Below, in pieces: positions 32,893-40,663 of a stretch of 41,501 nucleotides of DNA. How positions within the stretch are numbered: the stretch's first letter is position 1; every line of letters starts with the position of its first letter. The notes below the pieces were generated by a model, which saw only the letters and a program-made list of their open reading frames with translations, searched no databases and was not told where the DNA came from. The DNA is from Clostridiaceae bacterium. Lineage in GTDB: Bacteria; Bacillota; Clostridia; Acetivibrionales; DUMB01. The position numbers were made by a program, and so were the translations under genes. Where the stretch lies: positions 1 through 41,501 of the forward strand of contig DULF01000120.1 in NCBI GenBank assembly GCA_012840535.1. Direction: 5' to 3'.

Positions 32893-33171
32893 TTATTTGC
32901 TGTTCACCTTGTCTTTTAACCCTTTACCTGCTTTAAATACGGGAGCATTTGATGCGGGTATGGTTATTTCTTCTTTAGTCTGAGGATTTCTTCCTTTCCT
33001 GGCGGCTCTCTTTCTTACTTCAAATGTTCCAAAACCAACGAGAACAACCTTTTCGCCTTTCTGGAGAGATTCCTCTACTGATTCAATGAAAGCGTTGAGA
33101 GCAGCTTCACTATTTTTTTTGTTTAAACCTGATTTAGCAGCAATGGAATTTACTAATTCAGTTTTATTCAT
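32893..33171 (-). CDS. hup: HU-type DNA-binding protein
   Basis: The 92-residue protein begins MNKTELVNSIAAKSGLNKKN and has the signature GFGTFEVRKRAARKGRNPQT followed by the DNA arm TKEEITIPASNAPVFKAGKG. HU bends DNA and compacts the nucleoid. The start at 33171 is preceded on the minus strand by ATAGGAGGTAGTG. A good promoter lies upstream (33207-33235). It is a single-gene unit. Confidence 0.95.
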   Translation of the reverse strand: MNKTELVNSIAAKSGLNKKNSEAALNAFIESVEESLQKGEKVVLVGFGTFEVRKRAARKGRNPQTKEEITIPASNAPVFKAGKGLKDKVNSK

Positions 33172-33206
33172 TTTTACACTACCTCCTATATTTGGAATTC
33201 GACATT

Positions 33207-33235
33207 ATTTTATAATGAAAGTAGCATGAAGTCAA
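33207..33235 (-). promoter_or_regulatory. Promoter for hup
   Basis: Read on the minus strand: TTGACT (33235-33230), 17 bases, TAAAAT (33212-33207). The start of transcription falls near 33200, some 30 bases before the hup ribosome site. Confidence 0.65.
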
Positions 33236-33363
33236 GCTTTTAGCAATAAATTAGTCATTTAGAACTATATTTTTTTTCAATATAATCTGACATTATATAA
33301 CATAATATGTTATAAAGCACCAATTTTCAGACAGACAACCTGGAAATAAGCGTAAAATCAATA

Positions 33364-33750
33364 TTATATAGAAGGTATTACAAGAATATCTACATTATCC
33401 AATGAAGCTTTCAACTCCTTATAAAAATTGTTTTCTTTGCGGTCGCTGGGAGACTCACCCATTATTATGCAGTCTATTTCATTGTTCTTAACAAATTCCA
33501 ATATCGTTTTAACAATGTCGTCGGATTTCAACACGGACAGGTTTGCTCCGACAGATTTGGATATTTCAAAAAGATATTCCAGCGCTTCTCCTTCTTTTAT
33601 GTTATCAAGAAATTTCCAGTTGCTTTTTGCCACATGTATGACAAATAATTCACTTTGCCCATCGCCACGAAGTTCAGCAGCCTTTCTTATCAGCCTTTCG
33701 CAGGTCTTTTGCTGAGTTACACAGACTAATATTCTTTTATATGTTTTCAA
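33364..33750 (-). CDS. Universal-stress-like protein (KdpD-USP type)
   Basis: The 128-residue protein starts MKTYKRILVCVTQQKTCERL and has the alpha/beta pattern of universal stress proteins, most like the USP segment of KdpD (ILVCV...ERLIRKAAELRG). The usual ATP loop G-x2-G-x9-G-S/T is not intact: the stretch reads IIMGESPSDRKENN, so ATP binding is doubtful. The start is TTG at 33750 behind AGGGAGG. It is a single gene, divergent from the fumarase operon. Role unknown; stress or potassium signalling is possible. Confidence 0.72.
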   Translation of the reverse strand: MKTYKRILVCVTQQKTCERLIRKAAELRGDGQSELFVIHVAKSNWKFLDNIKEGEALEYLFEISKSVGANLSVLKSDDIVKTILEFVKNNEIDCIIMGESPSDRKENNFYKELKASLDNVDILVIPSI

Positions 33751-33816
33751 GTTAATAATAACCTCCCTGTTGGGTGTTTTACCCGGATATCATTTGTTTG
33801 TTCATCTTTAATTAAA

Positions 33817-33836
33817 ATTATATCAGAATTATACCA
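33817..33836 (-). promoter_or_regulatory. Twin extended -10 promoters for the stress-like gene
   Basis: On the minus strand TGGTATAAT (33836-33828) and TGATATAAT (33825-33817) are both extended -10 elements 11 bases apart. Neither has a clear -35. They face away from the fumarase genes and abut the inverted repeat at 33846-33890. Confidence 0.4.
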
Positions 33837-33845
33837 AAACTACTT

Positions 33846-33890
33846 GTGGCCAATTGTTAAAAATATTTAAACAATTGATCAGGAGGCCAC
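33846..33890. repeat. Nested inverted repeat between usp-like and fumarase genes
   Basis: GTGGCC (33846-33851) pairs with GGCCAC (33885-33890), and inside it CAATTGTT (33851-33858) pairs with AACAATTG (33870-33877). The right arm has a seven-base bulge. It lies between two divergent promoters, so an operator role is likely. It resembles a Rex box (TTGTTAA...TTAACAA) but the spacing is three bases too long. Confidence 0.5.
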
Positions 33891-33894
33891 TCTA

Positions 33895-33923
33895 TTGCTT
33901 TTTATTTTTTATTATATTAAAAT
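33895..33923 (+). promoter_or_regulatory. Candidate promoter for the fumarase genes
   Basis: TTGCTT (33895-33900), 17 bases, TAAAAT (33918-33923). A leader of about 120 bases follows, which can pair GCTGC with GCAGC, GCGCC with GGGTGC and GTCT with AGAC (about 33970-34027). I recognise no known riboswitch class in it. Confidence 0.45.
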
Positions 33924-34053
33924 CTTATGTAATGACAGGGAGACCTGCTGCTATGATTGCTTTATGCTTATTGCTGCGCCTTTTTTAGGGTGCATGCGCA
34001 AGTGAGTCTGCAGCTTTAGACGGCTACCCGATAATAAATATTGGGGGACTGTG

Positions 34054-34896
34054 ATGAAAACAATAGATGTGGTAAAAATAATTGAGACGGTTGAGAAATT
34101 ATGTATTGATGCCAATTATTACCTGAACGACGATATTGCCAATTCACTTGAGAAAGGCCTTTTGCTGGAAGAGTCGGACACGGGAAAGTTGGTATTGCAA
34201 CAGCTTTTAAAAAATGCAGAAATGGCAAGAAGCCAAAAAATGGCTATGTGCCAGGACACAGGAATGGCTGTTGTTTTTGTTGATATCGGCCAGGATGTGC
34301 GCATTACGGGCGGAAGCTTGACTGATGCCATAAATGAAGGTGTCAGGAGAGGATACCAAAACGGGTATCTGCGCAAGTCGGTAGTTAAGAATCCTATTGA
34401 CAGGGTTAATACCGGAGACAACACACCGGCAGTTATCCATTATAATATTGTTGAAGGCGATTCATTGAAGATTACGGTAGCTCCAAAGGGATTCGGCAGT
34501 GAAAACATGAGCGCCTTGAAAATGTTAAAACCTTCTGATGGCATTGACGGAGTAAAAGAGTTTGTTATTGATACTGTCAGAAAAGCAGGACCTAACCCTT
34601 GTCCACCGGTTGTTGTCGGGGTAGGCATTGGAGGGACTATGGAAAAAGCTGCTTTATTGGCAAAAAGGGCATTGCTGAGACCTATTGACATAAGAAACAG
34701 CGACAGCAGTATTAAAAACCTGGAAGAGGAGCTGCTGGAGAAAATAAACAAGCTTGGGATAGGACCTGCCGGACTGGGGGGAAGGGTAACCGCCCTTGCC
34801 GTAAATGTAGAAATGTTTCCGACTCATATTGCCGGGTTGCCTGTTGCCGTTAATATCAACTGCCATGCAGCAAGGCATGCGGAAGCGGTATTGTGA
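34054..34896 (+). CDS. fumA: Class I fumarate hydratase, alpha subunit
   Basis: The 280-residue protein is the N-terminal half of iron-sulfur fumarase/tartrate dehydratase (TtdA/FumA type), hydrating fumarate to malate. Cysteines that would hold the 4Fe-4S cluster are C66 (MAMCQDTG), C183 (GPNPCPPVV) and C270 (NINCHAARHA). The motif VGVGIGGTMEKAALLAKRAL is present. ATG 34054 is spaced five bases from GGGGGA; GTG 34051 is too close. The oxygen-sensitive, two-gene form is common in strict anaerobes. L-tartrate dehydratase is the alternative activity. Confidence 0.9.
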   Translation: MKTIDVVKIIETVEKLCIDANYYLNDDIANSLEKGLLLEESDTGKLVLQQLLKNAEMARSQKMAMCQDTGMAVVFVDIGQDVRITGGSLTDAINEGVRRGYQNGYLRKSVVKNPIDRVNTGDNTPAVIHYNIVEGDSLKITVAPKGFGSENMSALKMLKPSDGIDGVKEFVIDTVRKAGPNPCPPVVVGVGIGGTMEKAALLAKRALLRPIDIRNSDSSIKNLEEELLEKINKLGIGPAGLGGRVTALAVNVEMFPTHIAGLPVAVNINCHAARHAEAVL

Positions 34897-34971
34897 CGTT
34901 TTTTTCAGGATTTTATTTTCAGGCTGAAATTAAAAACCGAATCATAAAAGTATAATGTAGAGGTAAGAAAT

Positions 34972-35532
34972 ATGCAAAATATTATAAAAATTCAGACACC
35001 GTTAACAAAGGAAAAAGTAAAACAGCTAAAAGCCGGTGATAACGTAAGCATCAGCGGGACGATATATACTGCCAGAGACGCTGCTCACAAGCGCATGATA
35101 AGTTTGATTGAAGAAGGAAAGAGCCTACCTTTTGATGTGAAAGACCAAATAATTTATTATGTAGGACCTTGTCCTGCAAGACCAGGCCAGGTTATAGGCT
35201 CTGCAGGTCCTACCACCAGCGGCAGGATGGATGCATATGCTCCAACACTTATTTCAATGGGTCTTACAGGGATGATCGGTAAAGGACTCAGGAGTAAAGA
35301 GGTTATAGATTCGATGATCAAATACGGAGCCGTTTATTTTGGTGCAATTGGCGGAGCCGGCGCCCTTATAGCAAGCACAATTGAGAGCGAAGAAGTTATT
35401 GCGTTTCCGGACTTAGGAACTGAGGCAATAAGGAAGCTAGTGGTTCGGGATTTCCCGGCTACTGTTGTAATAGATTGTTATGGAAACAACTTATATGAAA
35501 TTGGCAGAAAAAGGTACATGGTAGCTGAATAG
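34972..35532 (+). CDS. fumB: Class I fumarate hydratase, beta subunit
   Basis: The 186-residue protein is the C-terminal half: VSISGTIYTARDAAHKRMIS, YYVGPCPARPGQVIGSAGPT, TSGRMDAYAP and GMIGKGLRSKEVIDSM. It supplies much of the substrate site and pairs with the alpha subunit 75 bases upstream. The ribosome site is weak (AGAGGTAAG). Confidence 0.92.
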   Translation: MQNIIKIQTPLTKEKVKQLKAGDNVSISGTIYTARDAAHKRMISLIEEGKSLPFDVKDQIIYYVGPCPARPGQVIGSAGPTTSGRMDAYAPTLISMGLTGMIGKGLRSKEVIDSMIKYGAVYFGAIGGAGALIASTIESEEVIAFPDLGTEAIRKLVVRDFPATVVIDCYGNNLYEIGRKRYMVAE

Positions 35533-35611
35533 CAGAAATAATAAAATTAATAATGTATTTTGAATGTGCACTGGTGTATAATAAAAAAAGAAAATTAAAG
35601 GAGGTAAAACT

Positions 35612-35824
35612 ATGCCGAAGGTAACTGTTGATACAATAATAGCGGATGTTTTGAAAATGGATAGGGGGACAATACCCATTTTTCTGAATAGCGGAATGCA
35701 CTGCCTTGGATGCCCGTCTTCCCAGGGAGAAAGTATTGCCGAAGCTTGTGCCGTACATGGTATAGATGCTGAAAAGCTTGTAAAGGAGTTAAATGATTAC
35801 CTGGAGAAGAAAGAAAATAAATAA
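35612..35824 (+). CDS. DUF1858-domain protein with CxxC
   Basis: The 70-residue protein begins MPKVTVDTIIADVLKMDRGT and has CLGCPSS with cysteines 31 and 34, a short form of the domain found at the N-terminus of ScdA/YtfE-type repair proteins and of some disulfide or hybrid-cluster-associated proteins. The CxxC suggests a redox or metal role. AAAGGAGG precedes ATG 35612. It follows the fumarase genes by 79 bases, so it might help maintain their iron-sulfur clusters, but that is a guess. Confidence 0.75.
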   Translation: MPKVTVDTIIADVLKMDRGTIPIFLNSGMHCLGCPSSQGESIAEACAVHGIDAEKLVKELNDYLEKKENK

Positions 35825-35844
35825 TAATTTGTTGCCAAGGGGAT

Positions 35845-35906
35845 GTCAAGGGGATGGTTCTTTTGACAACTTTGCCAAAAGTTGTCAAAAGAACCATCCC
35901 CTTGAC
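35845..35906. repeat. Perfect 29-base-pair palindrome
   Basis: The two arms (35845-35873 and 35878-35906) are exact reverse complements of 29 bases around a GCCA loop. The outer arms read GTCAAGGGGATGGTTC and its complement. A partial outer copy CCAAGGGGATG (35836-35844) precedes it. The sequence family GGGGATGGTTCTTTTGAC resembles repeats scattered in clostridial genomes that are probably mobilised by RAYT-type Y1 transposases. It may also end the DUF1858 transcript, though no T run follows. It fills the start of the 321-base gene-free interval 35825-36145. Confidence 0.85.
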
Positions 35907-35992
35907 ACGTTGATGCGGAAGCCATAAAAAAACTTTATGCTTGTTATAAGGAATTAATATAACGTAAAAAAGGATAAAACAAGTTTTTTTTC

Positions 35993-36021
35993 TTGTACAA
36001 TATCAGAATTGAAGTTATAAT
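35993..36021 (+). promoter_or_regulatory. Promoter for purA
   Basis: TTGTAC (35993-35998), exactly 17 bases, TATAAT (36016-36021). Transcription would start near 36028, giving a 118-base leader. Confidence 0.7.
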
Positions 36022-36075
36022 TTAAATGTTGCCTGCATCAGTAAATTTATAATATTGTTAAGTCAAAGTATAAAA

Positions 36076-36120
36076 TTTCGTAGATAAAGGGATGGCATAA
36101 GTCTATCCGCTGTTACGAAA
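36076..36120 (+). promoter_or_regulatory. Two-tier stem-loop in the purA leader
   Basis: TTTCGTA (36076-36082) pairs with TACGAAA (36114-36120). Inside, GGATGG pairs with CTATCC around CATAAGT. The ribosome site CGGAGGG follows at 36130. It has no match I can see to the purine aptamer core. It could be a protein- or ligand-controlled leader of purA. Confidence 0.45.
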
Positions 36121-36145
36121 CGTGCGGAACGGAGGGAATTATTAA

Positions 36146-37446
<1,301 letters not shown>

Positions 37447-37483
37447 ATAGTTACAATTGGAAAATGCATGCGGAAAAAAACAG

Positions 37484-37549
37484 TTGACAAAACAGATAAT
37501 GCTGTAGTAACATATATAGCTGTGCGGCGGAAAACCGCCGTGTATATTT
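37484..37549 (+). promoter_or_regulatory. tRNA-Lys promoter and 5' leader hairpin
   Basis: TTGACA (37484-37489) and TAACAT (37508-37513) are 18 bases apart. The short leader carries a CGGCGG-AAAA-CCGCCG hairpin (37525-37540) ten bases before the tRNA, which would be removed by RNase P. Confidence 0.6.
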
Positions 37550-37625
37550 GGGCCATTAGCTCAGTAGGCAGAGCACTTGACTTTTAATCAAGGTGTCCGG
37601 CGTTCGAATCGCCGATGGCTCACCA
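37550..37625 (+). tRNA. tRNA-Lys (anticodon UUU)
   Basis: A 76-base cloverleaf: acceptor GGGCCAT/ATGGCTC (one G-U), D arm AGCTCAGTAGGCAGAGC, anticodon arm CTTGA-CTTTTAA-TCAAG with anticodon TTT, T arm GGCG-TTCGAAT-CGCC, discriminator A and encoded CCA (37623-37625). It decodes AAA and AAG lysine codons. Confidence 0.96.
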
Positions 37626-37631
37626 TAAAGA

Positions 37632-37664
37632 AACCCTTCAACCATGGTGGTTGAGGGGTTTTTT
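37632..37664 (+). terminator. Terminator after tRNA-Lys
   Basis: AACCCTTCAACC (37632-37643) pairs with GGTTGAGGGGTT (37649-37660) with one G-U, and TTTTTT covers 37659-37664. A textbook intrinsic terminator. The rest up to 37785 holds only a weak CCAAAA/TTTTGG pairing. Confidence 0.9.
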
Positions 37665-37785
37665 GCTGTTCTCTGAAAAAGACTTATTGCTGCCAAAAAA
37701 CTATGAAAAAACTGTTTTGGGAGCCTGAATAAGAAATAACAGAAGAAAATCCCCCATAATTATATTTTGATTACTTGTGTTTCTA

Positions 37786-37814
37786 TTGACACCTGCAAAC
37801 TATTTTGGTACAAT
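37786..37814 (+). promoter_or_regulatory. Promoter for the aminotransferase gene
   Basis: TTGACA (37786-37791), exactly 17 bases, TACAAT (37809-37814), one mismatch in total from the sigma-A consensus. Expected start near 37821, only 36 bases before the gene. Confidence 0.8.
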
Positions 37815-37856
37815 TAATTTATTAAATGAATTAATTAATTATAGGGGGGGTAAAAA

Positions 37857-39170
37857 ATGAGAAAAAAGCCAAGTGATTTTAGGTACAATACAGGTGACGC
37901 AAGAGTGCCATGGGCTGCCGTAGGTGAAAACTATAATGTTTCCGACATATTGGAAATTATAAAGTTTCTTATGCAGGGAGAAGGCCCTGAGTACGAAGAA
38001 GCGCTTCGAGCTGTAAGAGCTCAATTGGAAAAACTTGATAAAGTGTCATCACCTCCTGGCAAATTGTCGTTAGGTGATAAAGTTTCTGAAGCAGAAGCAG
38101 CTGTTGATGAGTATTTGAAAACCAAGGGCAGCTTGTTTGTTACCAATGCAACCGCAGCTTTTGAAATAGCGTATAAATATGCTAATTTAAAAGAGGGCGA
38201 CGAGGTTATAGTACCTGCTATCACGTTTGTAGCTACAATGGCATATCCTTTATCAGTAGGTGCAAAACTTGTATTTGCTGATGTTGACCCCAAAACGATA
38301 AATATGGATCCGAAAGACGTGGAAAGGAAAATAACATCTAAAACAAAAATGATTGTACCAGTTCATATCGGCGGTTATCCTGTGGATATGGACCCAATTA
38401 TGGAACTGGCTGAAAAACATGACATTTTGGTATTGGAAGATGCCGCTCATGCATTCGGAGCAAGATACAAAGGCAGAATGGTAGGAACCATAGGACATTT
38501 TGGCGGATTTAGTTTCCACGAAGTTAAAAATATAACTTCGTTCGGAGAGGGAGGCATACTTTGCACTTCAATTGATGGATTTGCGGATGAAATGAAACGT
38601 GCAAGATTTTTAGGCCTTGACTTTTCAGAACCTATTAAAAACTGGCTGTATAATGTGAGCCCGATTCGCGGTAAATATCATCCTTTTGTTCCCGGAAATT
38701 GTTCATCAACTGAAATACAGGCTCTTGGTTTAAAACTGCAAATTGAGAGAAATGACAAAATCATAGCTGAAAGAAAACGTGCGGCTGAATATCTTAACAG
38801 CAGGTTTGCAGAGAATGATGCTATTATACCTCAAGATCTTGGGAACGAAGATTATGAACCGACCTTCCACTTGTACTTACTGCAAATTGACCCCGAAAAA
38901 GCGGGCGGGGATATACAAACGTTCAAGAAACTGTTGGCGGAAAAAGGCGTTACAAACATACCTCATTTTGGGCCGTTATATAAATTCAGGATTGTTGAAG
39001 AAATGGGATATGATCCTGATGAAATAGCCAAAACATGTCCGGTTTGTGAGGAAGTGTTCAACAGGAGATTTACCCATTTGCCGCTTTATGGTTTGACGGA
39101 TGAACAACTGGAATACATGGCTGATTCAGTTTTGGAATGTGTGAAAATAATGCAGGAAAACAGGATTTAG
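37857..39170 (+). CDS. DegT/DnrJ/EryC1-family aminotransferase
   Basis: The 437-residue PLP enzyme has FVTNATAAFEIAYKYANLKE, VIVPAITFVATMAYPLSVGA, the PLP-ring Asp in LEDAAHAFGARYKG (195) and the Schiff-base Lys 224 in SFHEVKNITSFGEGG. Family members make amino sugars or act in antibiotic and cofactor synthesis. An N-terminal segment of about 90 residues (SDFRYNTGDARVPWAAVGEN) precedes the core, longer than in sugar aminotransferases. No sugar nucleotide genes are nearby and it has a strong promoter of its own, so its substrate is unknown. Ribosome site AGGGGGGG. Confidence 0.85.
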   Translation: MRKKPSDFRYNTGDARVPWAAVGENYNVSDILEIIKFLMQGEGPEYEEALRAVRAQLEKLDKVSSPPGKLSLGDKVSEAEAAVDEYLKTKGSLFVTNATAAFEIAYKYANLKEGDEVIVPAITFVATMAYPLSVGAKLVFADVDPKTINMDPKDVERKITSKTKMIVPVHIGGYPVDMDPIMELAEKHDILVLEDAAHAFGARYKGRMVGTIGHFGGFSFHEVKNITSFGEGGILCTSIDGFADEMKRARFLGLDFSEPIKNWLYNVSPIRGKYHPFVPGNCSSTEIQALGLKLQIERNDKIIAERKRAAEYLNSRFAENDAIIPQDLGNEDYEPTFHLYLLQIDPEKAGGDIQTFKKLLAEKGVTNIPHFGPLYKFRIVEEMGYDPDEIAKTCPVCEEVFNRRFTHLPLYGLTDEQLEYMADSVLECVKIMQENRI

Positions 39171-39217
39171 CTTAAAAAACCGAAGTACAGATTCATTTTC
39201 ATACGGGGGTTTTTAAG

Positions 39218-40378
39218 ATGATTATTGGCATTCCAAAGGAAATCATGTACGGCGAAGGACGTGTATCCGCAACTCCGGAAACGGTAGCAAAGTTTCGCGC
39301 AGATGGTTTTAAAGTTCTTGTAGAAAAAGGCGCCGGACTATTATCTTTTCACAAAGACGAAGACTATGCCAAAGCTGGGGCCGAGATTGTAGAGGACGTG
39401 GCAAAGCTTTATGAACAGGCCGATATAATTTTAAAGGTAAAAGAACCTCAATTTAATGCAGAAAAGAATTTGCATGAAATTGATATGATGCATGAGGGGC
39501 AGTACTTGATTACCTTTATACATCCGGCTTCACCTGTAAATCATGAAATGGTTAGAAAGATGGCAGAGAAAGGCATCATAGGATTGACTTTAGATGGCAT
39601 TCCGCGTATTTCAAGGGCGCAGAGTATGGATGCCTTAACGTCTATGAGCACTTGTGCCGGGTATAAGGGAATGTTAATTGCGGCCAATGATTTGCCTGTA
39701 TTCATGCCATCAATATTTTGTGCGGTAGGCATGATAAAACCATGTAATGTACTGGTTCTGGGCACTGGTGTGGCAGGTTTGCAGGCGATTGCAACAGCCA
39801 AAAGACTTGGAGCTGTTGTCTATGCCGCCGATATCCGGCCTGATGCGGTAGAGCAGGCTAAAAGCCTTGGAGCAAAAATAGTTGAAACGGGCGTGCCTGC
39901 CAATGTAGCCGTTGGTGAGGGTGGATATGCAAACGCTCTTTCCGATGAGTGGCTTGAAATAGAACGGGAAAATTTAAAAGAAACCATAAAACAAATGGAC
40001 ATTGTATTTTGCTCAGCACTGGTTCCCAGCAGGCTGGCCCCGGTTTTAATCACGGAAGAAATGGTAAAATCCATGAAAAGCGGTTCTGTAATTGTTGATA
40101 TTTCAATTGACCAGGGGGGCAACTGCGAATTGACAAAACCCGGCGAAAAGACGGTGGTACATGATGTAACAATAGAAGGCATAAAGAACATCCCTGGGCT
40201 GATACCTACAAGTTCTACGTGGATGTTTGCAAACAATGTATACAACCTTGTAAAGTATTTATCCAAAAACGGAGAGCTGCTCATTGATGAAAGCGATGAA
40301 ATAGTTTCCGGTATGCTCACAACTATAAACGGCAAGATTGTTCACAAGGGCGCTCTTGAGGCAATGGGGTTGATATGA
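39218..40378 (+). CDS. pntAA: NAD(P) transhydrogenase subunit alpha, part 1
   Basis: The 386-residue protein is domain I of the proton-translocating transhydrogenase, the NAD(H)-binding part. It resembles alanine dehydrogenase: MIIGIPKEIMYGEGRVSATP, YLITFIHPASPV, NAD loop VLVLGTGVAGLQAIATAKRL, and VIVDISIDQGGNCELTKP. Alanine dehydrogenase is excluded by the following pntAB and pntB. The enzyme moves hydride between NADH and NADP+ coupled to proton entry. GGGGG precedes the ATG at 39218. Confidence 0.92.
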   Translation: MIIGIPKEIMYGEGRVSATPETVAKFRADGFKVLVEKGAGLLSFHKDEDYAKAGAEIVEDVAKLYEQADIILKVKEPQFNAEKNLHEIDMMHEGQYLITFIHPASPVNHEMVRKMAEKGIIGLTLDGIPRISRAQSMDALTSMSTCAGYKGMLIAANDLPVFMPSIFCAVGMIKPCNVLVLGTGVAGLQAIATAKRLGAVVYAADIRPDAVEQAKSLGAKIVETGVPANVAVGEGGYANALSDEWLEIERENLKETIKQMDIVFCSALVPSRLAPVLITEEMVKSMKSGSVIVDISIDQGGNCELTKPGEKTVVHDVTIEGIKNIPGLIPTSSTWMFANNVYNLVKYLSKNGELLIDESDEIVSGMLTTINGKIVHKGALEAMGLI

Positions 40379-40381
40379 ACC

Positions 40382-40663
40382 ATGATGGAGTTAACTTTGG
40401 TAGTAATATTCATAGTATCCAGTATTGTCGGGTATTTTTTAATTAAAAATGTACCTTCCCTTTTGCATACACCGCTGATGTCAGGCATGAATGCCCTGTC
40501 CGGAATCACGCTTTTAGGCGCATTGGCTGCAACCGGCAAGGCGATTTTAACATTAGACATGGCTTACGGTTATGTTGCCATTGTGCTTGCAATGATAAAT
40601 GTTGCAGGGGGCTTTGGTGTAACGGCAAGGATGCTCAAAATGTTCAAAAGGGAGGAGAAATAG
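40382..40663 (+). CDS. pntAB: NAD(P) transhydrogenase subunit alpha, part 2
   Basis: This 93-residue membrane protein supplies the first helices of domain II: TLVVIFIVSSIVGYFLIKNV, then the motif PSLLHTPLMSGMNALSGITL, two more hydrophobic helices, and a basic end. It is encoded apart from domain I, as in many Gram-positives and Rhodospirillum. It starts 3 bases after pntAA (ATG 40382, or 40385) and overlaps pntB by one base (TAGTG). Confidence 0.93.
   Translation: MMELTLVVIFIVSSIVGYFLIKNVPSLLHTPLMSGMNALSGITLLGALAATGKAILTLDMAYGYVAIVLAMINVAGGFGVTARMLKMFKREEK

Noticed and set aside
33846-33890. Rex repressor site upstream of fumA
   Set aside because: TTGTTAA and TAAACAA are present but separated by seven bases instead of four and the right arm is altered; kept only as a generic inverted repeat.
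33970-34053. Known riboswitch upstream of fumA
   Set aside because: No match by eye to c-di-GMP, cobalamin, fluoride or other cores I know.
36028-36145. Purine riboswitch before purA
   Set aside because: The conserved three-way core of the purine aptamer is not visible.
38779-39027. 82-residue forward frame inside the aminotransferase gene
   Set aside because: Overlaps a well-supported coding gene in another frame with no ribosome site.
39218-40378. Alanine dehydrogenase
   Set aside because: Similar fold, but the next two genes encode transhydrogenase membrane subunits with one-base overlap or a tiny gap.
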